Part shown: positions 6,379-9,293 of the stretch, one piece after another
Layout of the letters: each line of letters opens with the position of its first letter
Position numbering within the stretch: the first letter of the stretch is position 1
Assembly (NCBI GenBank): GCA_028281075.1
Contig: JANQKO010000436.1
Coordinates: 1-9,293 of the forward strand
DNA length: 9,293 nt
Origin: Alphaproteobacteria bacterium
Lineage (GTDB): Bacteria; Pseudomonadota; Alphaproteobacteria; GCA-2731375
Reading direction: 5' to 3'
The notes under the pieces: generated by a model
Databases searched by the model: none
Told to the model about the DNA's origin: nothing
Seen by the model: the letters and a program-made list of their open reading frames with translations, nothing else
Translations under genes and position numbers: made by a program

Positions 6379-6717
6379 ATGTCCGAGATCGGTTTCGATG
6401 ACTTTCTGAAGGTCGACATCCGCGTCGGCACCATCGTCAATGCCGAGGCGTTTCCCGAGGCCCGCCGGCCGGCCTACAAGCTGTGGGTCGATTTCGGCGC
6501 GGAGATCGGCGAGCGCAAGACCTCGGCCCAGATCACCAGGCACTACACGCCGGCGGACCTGCTCGGCCGGCAGGTCTGCGCCGTGGTCAATTTCCCGCCG
6601 AAGCAGATCGGCAAGTTCATGTCCGAGGTGCTGGTGCTGGGCTTCCCCGACGAGGACGGCGAGGTCGTGCTGATCGGTCCGAGCCTGAAGGTGCCGAACG
6701 GCGGCCGCATGTATTGA
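6379..6717 (+). CDS. csaA: CsaA-type tRNA-binding domain protein
   Basis: 112 residues, nearly identical in length to B. subtilis CsaA (~110). A stand-alone tRNA_bind OB-fold: FDDFLKVDIRVGTIVNAEAFPEARRPAYKLWVDFG (about 5-39) is the conserved opening, followed by QITRHYTPADLLGRQVCAVVNFPPKQIGKFMSEVLVLGF and a terminal GPSLKVPNGGRMY typical of the dimeric CsaA/YgjH branch. Reported roles are protein-export chaperone and tRNA binding; neither is certain for alphaproteobacterial members. It is probably cotranscribed with the preceding phasin (14-bp gap). No clear Shine-Dalgarno is visible (GGTCCC only). Its place between two phasins may be accidental. Confidence 0.9.
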   Translation: MSEIGFDDFLKVDIRVGTIVNAEAFPEARRPAYKLWVDFGAEIGERKTSAQITRHYTPADLLGRQVCAVVNFPPKQIGKFMSEVLVLGFPDEDGEVVLIGPSLKVPNGGRMY

Positions 6718-6745
6718 GCGAAACACGCGCCGCGGCGTCGACGTC

Positions 6746-6759
6746 GTGACATAGGTCAA
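6746..6759. promoter_or_regulatory. FNR/CRP-family-like dyad upstream of the second phasin
   Basis: G-TGAC-ATAG-GTCA-A: a perfect TGAC-N4-GTCA dyad, close to the TTGAT-N4-ATCAA site of FNR/FixK-type regulators (outer right A present, outer left T replaced by G). It lies 61 bp upstream of the phasin ATG. PHB accumulation is often raised at low oxygen, which would fit, but the site is inferred only from the pattern. Confidence 0.35.
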
Positions 6760-6775
6760 GGCCAGGCTCGCCGAA

Positions 6776-6795
6776 GCGGTGGTTAATGCCACCGC
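6776..6795. other. Stem-loop in the leader of the second phasin
   Basis: GCGGTGG (6776-6782), loop TTAATG, CCACCGC (6789-6795): a perfect 7-bp stem ending 11 bases before the GGAGGG ribosome site. It may be an mRNA 5' stabiliser, an operator, or the terminator of the preceding csaA transcript (no T-run). Confidence 0.4.
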
Positions 6796-6819
6796 AAACG
6801 CCAAACGGAGGGCATCGAC

Positions 6820-7215
6820 ATGGTGACTTCACGCGGCACGCGCCAGGACCATCCCATGGTCGCGGTGGAAAACGGCATGAACGCGTTCGCCGGCGTCGGC
6901 GGGGCCTATTTCGGCGCCGTCATGAAGGCTGGCCAGACCATGATGAACGGCGTCGTCGAGTGGAACCGCGAGGTGGCGGACTTCGCCAGCCACCGGCTGC
7001 AGGCCGATGGCGAGACGGCGCAGGCGCTGATGCAGTGCAAGGACTGGTCGGCGGTCGCCGACGTTCAGAAGGACTTCCTCGACCGCGCGACGGCGCAATA
7101 CGGCGAGGAGGCGACGCGGCTGACCAGCCTGGCGACCCGCGTGGTGCAGGACAGCATCGCGCCGTTGCAGGACAGTCTGATGTCGGTCGCCGCCGCGCCG
7201 CGCCAGCCGGGCTAA
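6820..7215 (+). CDS. Second phasin-like protein
   Basis: 131 residues, with GGAGGG seven bases before the ATG. The segment VVEWNREVADFASHRLQADGETAQALMQCKDWSAVADVQKDFLDRATAQYGEEATRLTSLATRVV (about 44-109) is the Phasin_2 pattern: an FxxxRLxxDxxxAQALxxCKD block followed by a QxxFLxxxxxxYxxEAxRLxxLA helix. Mostly helical, no signal peptide, short Ala/Pro-rich C-terminus. Unlike the first phasin it lacks the ENPFAxFD opening, so the two are distinct types rather than a recent duplication. It probably binds PHB granules or shares in their control. It is separated from csaA by 102 bp with its own predicted regulatory sites, so it may be a separate transcript. Its stop is followed at once by the repeat-rich region. 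Confidence 0.85.
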   Translation: MVTSRGTRQDHPMVAVENGMNAFAGVGGAYFGAVMKAGQTMMNGVVEWNREVADFASHRLQADGETAQALMQCKDWSAVADVQKDFLDRATAQYGEEATRLTSLATRVVQDSIAPLQDSLMSVAAAPRQPG

Positions 7216-7220
7216 CAGGC

Positions 7221-7310
7221 TGTTGAAATGATCCGATATCGCGGCTGACCATCCTTCGAGACAGCCCCTATCGGGGCTTCCTCAGGATGAGGACTCGTTT
7301 TATTTCAACA
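7221..7310. repeat. ~90-bp element with 9-bp terminal inverted repeats
   Basis: TGTTGAAAT (7221-7229) and ATTTCAACA (7302-7310) are perfect inverted repeats enclosing a hairpin repeat. The whole unit could fold as one long imperfect hairpin starting six bases after the second phasin's stop. It is either a MITE-like miniature element or a composite intergenic repeat; a direct target duplication is not evident. Confidence 0.4.
7250..7289 (+). repeat. REP-like hairpin repeat, copy A (intact)
   Basis: An imperfect dyad with outer arms CATCCT (7250-7255) and AGGATG (7284-7289), then GAG/CTC, then GCCCC-TATC-GGGGC (7264-7277). Its reverse complement matches copy B at the other end of the insertion sequence (TGAGGA-GCCCC-GGGGC-GTCTCGAAG). 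Such elements are widely dispersed between genes of alphaproteobacteria. It carries a near-copy of the IS target: the reverse complement of 7279-7292 is CCTCATCCTGAGGA. Confidence 0.75.
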
Positions 7311-7327
7311 CGTTATCCTCATGCTTG

Positions 7328-7334
7328 TATGGGG
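7328..7334 (+). repeat. Left subterminal inverted repeat of the insertion sequence
   Basis: TATGGGG, inverted relative to CCCCATA at 8877-8883. With its flank it reads GCTTGTATGGGG, against GATGCTATGGGG on the opposite end (read inward). Confidence 0.6.
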
Positions 7335-7431
7335 TTTTTGTTGTCAAGCACGGGTGTTTGGTGGTGGTCGTGGGTTTGTGTTTGGCGATGATCTGAGGGG
7401 AGCCCGTGGTTGCGCGGCGGTTGAGTTGGCG

Positions 7432-7570
7432 CAGGCTTGTATTCGGTTGATCTCGTCGGATCGTGACCATGATGCGGTCATTCGCATCGTCGACGCGGCT
7501 CCGTGGCGGCGGGTCCATTCTGAGGATCGGCGCTGTGGCCAAGCATGAGGTCGGGTCACCGCCACCCCGG
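7432..7570 (-). ncRNA. Putative bridge RNA (seekRNA) of the insertion sequence
   Basis: Non-coding region on the transposase strand; the ends are approximate. A stem GTGGCGG (7565-7559) with CCGCCAC (7509-7503), capped by a GGC/GCC hairpin (7540-7529), leaves an internal loop. Its 5' side holds CCTCATGCT (7550-7542), identical to the left target half plus core. Its 3' side holds TCCTCAG (7526-7520), complementary to core plus right target half, CTGAGGA. That is the layout of a bridge-RNA target-binding loop. Further 3', ATACAAGC (7442-7435) is complementary to GCTTGTAT at the element's left end (7323-7330), as expected of a donor guide, and GCATC (7475-7471), in the loop of a TGACC/GGTCA hairpin, matches the right end GCATC (8884-8888). 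The guide order (target left, target right, donor left, donor right) equals that described for IS621. The fold of the donor part is unclear. Confidence 0.65.
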
Positions 7571-7578
7571 ATCATCGT

Positions 7579-7619
7579 GGCCGTCGGCCGCTGCCGCGGT
7601 GTGCGGCGGCCGTCGGCCG
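7579..7619 (-). repeat. 12-bp direct repeats flanking a hairpin at the 5' side of the bridge-RNA region
   Basis: GGCCGTCGGCCG at 7579-7590 and again at 7608-7619, separated by a hairpin GCCGC-GGTGT-GCGGC (7593-7607). It lies between the transposase stop and the target-binding loop, so it may form the 5' stem-loops of the guide RNA, a protein-binding scaffold, or a processing site. Confidence 0.5.
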
Positions 7620-7648
7620 TTGTTGGTGTTTGCTGTTGGCGGCTGCGG

Positions 7649-8821
7649 TCATGCGGCCGGCCGCAGGATCAAGCCTTGCGGCACTTCGCCGGTGGTGACC
7701 AGGCGCCAGAGCGCGATCAGCAGCTTTCGGGCGAGCGCGACGATCATGGTCTTGCGCACGATCCGTCGGTCGCCCTGGACGGCTTCGGTGCGCTGTCGGT
7801 ACCACTTGGCCAGGGCGCTGTGCTTCTGGAAGCGCAGGAAGCGCCAGGCGAACTGGATCATGGCGCCTCGCACGCGGGCATTGCCGGCGCGTGCCAGGCC
7901 CTTCTCGCGGCGGCGCTGGCCGCTCTCGTCGGGGGCGCCGGTGAGGCCGCCATAGCGGGCGACGGCGCGTTGTCCGGGGAAGCTGCGCACGAAGGCCTCA
8001 TGGGTCAGCAGGTCGGCAGTTTCCAGGCCGAGGCCATGGACCCGGTCCAGGGTGCGGAGCATGGCCTGGGGGCCGTCATCGGCGGCCTGCTCGAGCCGTT
8101 CCCGGCGGGCCGTCTCGATCTGCTTGATCTGGTCTCTGATCAGACGCAGCCGGTCCATGTCATGGCGCAGCTCGGCTTTTGTGTTTGGCGGCAGCGGCTC
8201 GTCTTCGGGCGTGCGCAGGCTGTCGAGACGCTCGGCCGCCTTGCGCAGGCCGGGTTTGAAGTTGCGGATGCCGAGGCGGGCCAGAGCGGCCTTCATGCGA
8301 TTGATGATGCGGGTCTGTTCGTTCACCAGGGTCCGGCGCTCGCGGCTCGGGCGCTTGGCGTCTTCCTCGGCCAGCGTCGGCAGCGCCGCCATGTTGCAAT
8401 GCCCCGGCTCGCCACGCAGCCAGCCGAGAAAGCTGCGCTTGAGCAGCTTGGTGTCGAGCCGGTCGGTCTTCGCCCGCCGATGCGTGCGGGCCACGGGGAT
8501 GCTGCTGGCATGCATGACATGCGCCTCGATGTCCCGCGCCCGCAGCCAGCGCGCCAGCCAGAAACCGTCGCGGCCGGCCTCGTAGGCCACGGCAATGCGC
8601 GTGATCGCCTGGCCGGCGGCAACCGCCTCATCGCGCCAGCGCCGCAGCTGCGCCAGCAGACCAGCCGGATCCGGCGACAGCTTCTTCAAAGGTTCCCGGT
8701 CAATGCCCGGCACCATCGCCGCCAGCAGCCAGCTCGACTGGCTCATCTCGATGACAACGATCAATGTGCTATCGTGGTCCAGGGCAACGGCGGATCTGCT
8801 CAGGTCGTTCTGCTTCGACAT
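7649..8821 (-). CDS. IS110-family transposase (DEDD/serine recombinase)
   Basis: 390 residues from ATG 8821, with GGAG about eight bases upstream. Domain order: RuvC-like DEDD_Tnp_IS110 (about 10-160), coiled coil (about 165-245), Transposase_20 (about 255-340). RuvC acidic residues: E25 in VVIEMSQSSW, E81 in AYEAGRDG, D120 and D123 in RRAKTDRLD; spacing fits the DEDD set of IS621 but the first position is Glu. The C-terminal GGLTGAPDESGQRRREKGLARAGNARVR carries the conserved Ser-Gly (S300), the predicted nucleophile. The protein should bind a bridge RNA and join element and target DNA. The frame stays open upstream to 8887, the element end; ATG 8863 and GTG/ATG codons there have poorer ribosome sites. 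No frameshift or internal stop, so probably functional. A long antisense frame (7463-8860) is a GC artefact. Confidence 0.93.
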   Translation of the reverse strand: MSKQNDLSRSAVALDHDSTLIVVIEMSQSSWLLAAMVPGIDREPLKKLSPDPAGLLAQLRRWRDEAVAAGQAITRIAVAYEAGRDGFWLARWLRARDIEAHVMHASSIPVARTHRRAKTDRLDTKLLKRSFLGWLRGEPGHCNMAALPTLAEEDAKRPSRERRTLVNEQTRIINRMKAALARLGIRNFKPGLRKAAERLDSLRTPEDEPLPPNTKAELRHDMDRLRLIRDQIKQIETARRERLEQAADDGPQAMLRTLDRVHGLGLETADLLTHEAFVRSFPGQRAVARYGGLTGAPDESGQRRREKGLARAGNARVRGAMIQFAWRFLRFQKHSALAKWYRQRTEAVQGDRRIVRKTMIVALARKLLIALWRLVTTGEVPQGLILRPAA

Positions 8822-8830
8822 CGGGGCTCT

Positions 8831-8857
8831 CCATCGGTGGATCTTCAGCAACGATGG
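8831..8857 (-). promoter_or_regulatory. Hairpin over the transposase ribosome binding region
   Basis: CCATCG (8831-8836) and CGATGG (8852-8857) are perfect 6-bp inverted arms. On the transposase mRNA the 3' arm abuts GGAGAG, the ribosome site of ATG 8821. It could limit translation from read-through transcripts, a control known in other insertion sequences; here this is inference. Confidence 0.3.
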
Positions 8858-8876
8858 TGACATCCCTCGTTGCCCG

Positions 8877-8883
8877 CCCCATA
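8877..8883 (-). repeat. Right subterminal inverted repeat of the insertion sequence
   Basis: CCCCATA, the inverse of TATGGGG at 7328-7334; followed by GCAT and the CT core at 8888-8889. Confidence 0.6.
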
Positions 8884-8887
8884 GCAT

Positions 8888-8922
8888 CTGAGGAGGCCCC
8901 GCAGGGGCCGTCTCGAAGCATG
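8888..8922 (-). repeat. REP-like hairpin repeat, copy B (split by the insertion sequence)
   Basis: CTGAGGAGGCCCC-GCA-GGGGCCGTCTCGAAGCATG: inner stem GGCCCC (8895-8900)/GGGGCC (8904-8909), GAG/CTC outside it. The outer arm AGCATG (8917-8922) has its partner CATGCT at 7320-7325, on the far side of the insertion sequence, so one repeat was cut in two. Read on the plus strand it is the inverse of copy A. It stands 31 bases past the peroxiredoxin stop. Confidence 0.75.
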
Positions 8923-8953
8923 CGCAATTACTCGTTCGTAACGACCTGACGTA

Positions 8954-9293
8954 TCAGTCGCGCGGCTGCGGGACGATGCGCAGATACGGCTTCGGCGCTT
9001 CCCAGCCGCCCGGGAACTTCTCCTTGGCCTCCTCGTCGGAGACGGCGGGTACGATGATCACATCCTCGCCCTGCTTCCAGTTCACCGGCGTCGCCACCTT
9101 GTGCTTGGCCGTCAATTGGCAGGAATCCAGCACCCGCAGCACCTCGTCGAAGTTCCGGCCCGTGCTCATCGGATAGCTGATCATCGCCTTGATCATCTTG
9201 TCCGGGCCGATGACGTACACGTTCCGCACCGTCTGGTTATCGACGGGCGTGCGACCTTCCGAACTCGAGCCGGCATCCGCCGGCAACATGCCG
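8954..9293 (-). CDS. 1-Cys peroxiredoxin (Prx6-like), C-terminal part
   Basis: 112 residues to the stop at 8954; the 5' end lies beyond the right edge. Seen: a GMLPADAG start, TVRNVYVIGPDKMIKAMISYPMSTGRNFDEVLRVLDSCQL, then VATPVNWKQGEDVIIVPAVSDEEAKEKFPGGW and a PYLRIV end. This is the C-terminal half of 1-Cys/Prx6-type AhpC-TSA peroxidases, which reduce hydrogen peroxide and organic hydroperoxides in the cytoplasm; YPxSTGRNFDEVLRVxDSLQLT and TPxNWKxGxD are family signatures. The peroxidatic Cys (PVCTTE region) is not in the window. The Cys in DSCQL stands where most members have Leu and is probably not the catalytic one. The gene is convergent with the second phasin; the insertion sequence lies beyond its 3' end and does not interrupt it. 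Confidence 0.93.
   Translation of the reverse strand, partial: GMLPADAGSSSEGRTPVDNQTVRNVYVIGPDKMIKAMISYPMSTGRNFDEVLRVLDSCQLTAKHKVATPVNWKQGEDVIIVPAVSDEEAKEKFPGGWEAPKPYLRIVPQPRD

Larger units (their letters stand above)
7324..8889 (-). mobile_element. IS110/IS1111-type insertion sequence, apparently complete
   Basis: Bounded by CT dinucleotides at 7324-7325 and 8888-8889, one of which would be the recombination core copied at insertion; element length with one core is 1564 bp. Removing it rebuilds an intact hairpin repeat (7317-7325 joined to 8890-8922), which fixes the ends independently of the transposase. Subterminal inverted repeats TATGGGG occur at 7328-7334 and 8877-8883, two bases inside the core on the left and four on the right. 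There is a single transposase gene on the minus strand and about 320 bases of non-coding DNA downstream of it, the arrangement of the IS1111 subgroup, in which the guide RNA lies at the 3' end. No longer terminal repeats or target duplication are seen, as usual for IS110-type elements. Confidence 0.85.

Noticed and set aside
5881..6804. Minus-strand frame of 307 codons over phasin and csaA
   Set aside because: Antisense shadow of two recognised genes; no family features.
7318..7347. TTGACA on the minus strand near the left end (7347-7342) as a circle-junction promoter
   Set aside because: No acceptable -10 falls 16-18 bases further across the joined ends.
7300..7575. Minus-strand frame of 91 codons beyond the transposase
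   Set aside because: Spans the left element end and the predicted guide RNA; the Thr/Lys/Pro-rich translation reflects the C/A-rich strand, not a protein.
7463..8860. Plus-strand open frame of 465 codons
   Set aside because: It lies antisense over the well-supported IS110 transposase and the guide-RNA region; long antisense frames are normal in DNA this GC-rich and its protein is low-complexity without family motifs.
1..9293. CRISPR array, tRNA or rRNA genes
   Set aside because: No regularly spaced direct repeats, and no tRNA cloverleaf or rRNA signature noticed by reading both strands.

Overview
The window reads as a chromosomal segment of a GC-rich alphaproteobacterium, probably Rhodospirillales-like. 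Reasons: very strong G/C bias at third codon positions, two phasin genes typical of polyhydroxybutyrate (PHB) makers, a ybjN-proC pair, and hairpin repeats of the CCTCATSCTGAGG...GTCTCGAAG type that are common between alphaproteobacterial genes. The taxon is inferred from gene content and no marker gene settles it.

Layout. (1) Positions 1-1844, minus strand: a putative operon of a Tat-exported cysteine-rich protein, a PqqD-like peptide-binding protein and an HprK-related kinase that runs off the left edge; this is the orphan 'HPr-rel-A' type of system. (2) 1845-2401: a gene-free, locally AT-richer stretch. (3) 2402-3855, plus strand: a 36-codon ORF, a YbjN-domain protein and proC, closely spaced. 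(4) 3871-4956, minus strand: a YbiC/HcxB-type hydroxycarboxylate dehydrogenase, divergent from (5) a TetR-family regulator (5077-5748). (6) 5909-7215, plus strand: phasin, CsaA-type tRNA-binding protein, second phasin; the first phasin has a recognisable promoter with a PhaR-like operator at its start site and the second has an FNR/CRP-like dyad upstream. (7) 7216-8953: an intergenic gap between the convergent second phasin and a 1-Cys peroxiredoxin (minus strand, running off the right edge). It once held two inverted hairpin repeats and is now split by an IS110/IS1111-type element of about 1.56 kb.

The most interesting part is that insertion sequence. Its long non-coding region lies downstream of the transposase and contains, on the transposase strand and in the expected order, short segments that match both halves of the reconstructed target and one half of the joined element ends. 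This is the logic of a bridge RNA (seekRNA). Removing the element and one copy of a CT core rebuilds a complete hairpin repeat containing the 14-bp site CCTCATGCTGAGGA. Every base of that site is specified by the two guide segments of one predicted internal loop. A second, unoccupied copy of the repeat nearby carries the same site with one mismatch. The family and the mechanism are already known; the particular RNA, its guides and its target are read here directly from the sequence.

The second point of interest is the HprK-like kinase/PqqD pair next to a secreted protein with a Ser/Thr-rich C-terminal tail, which is a candidate substrate.
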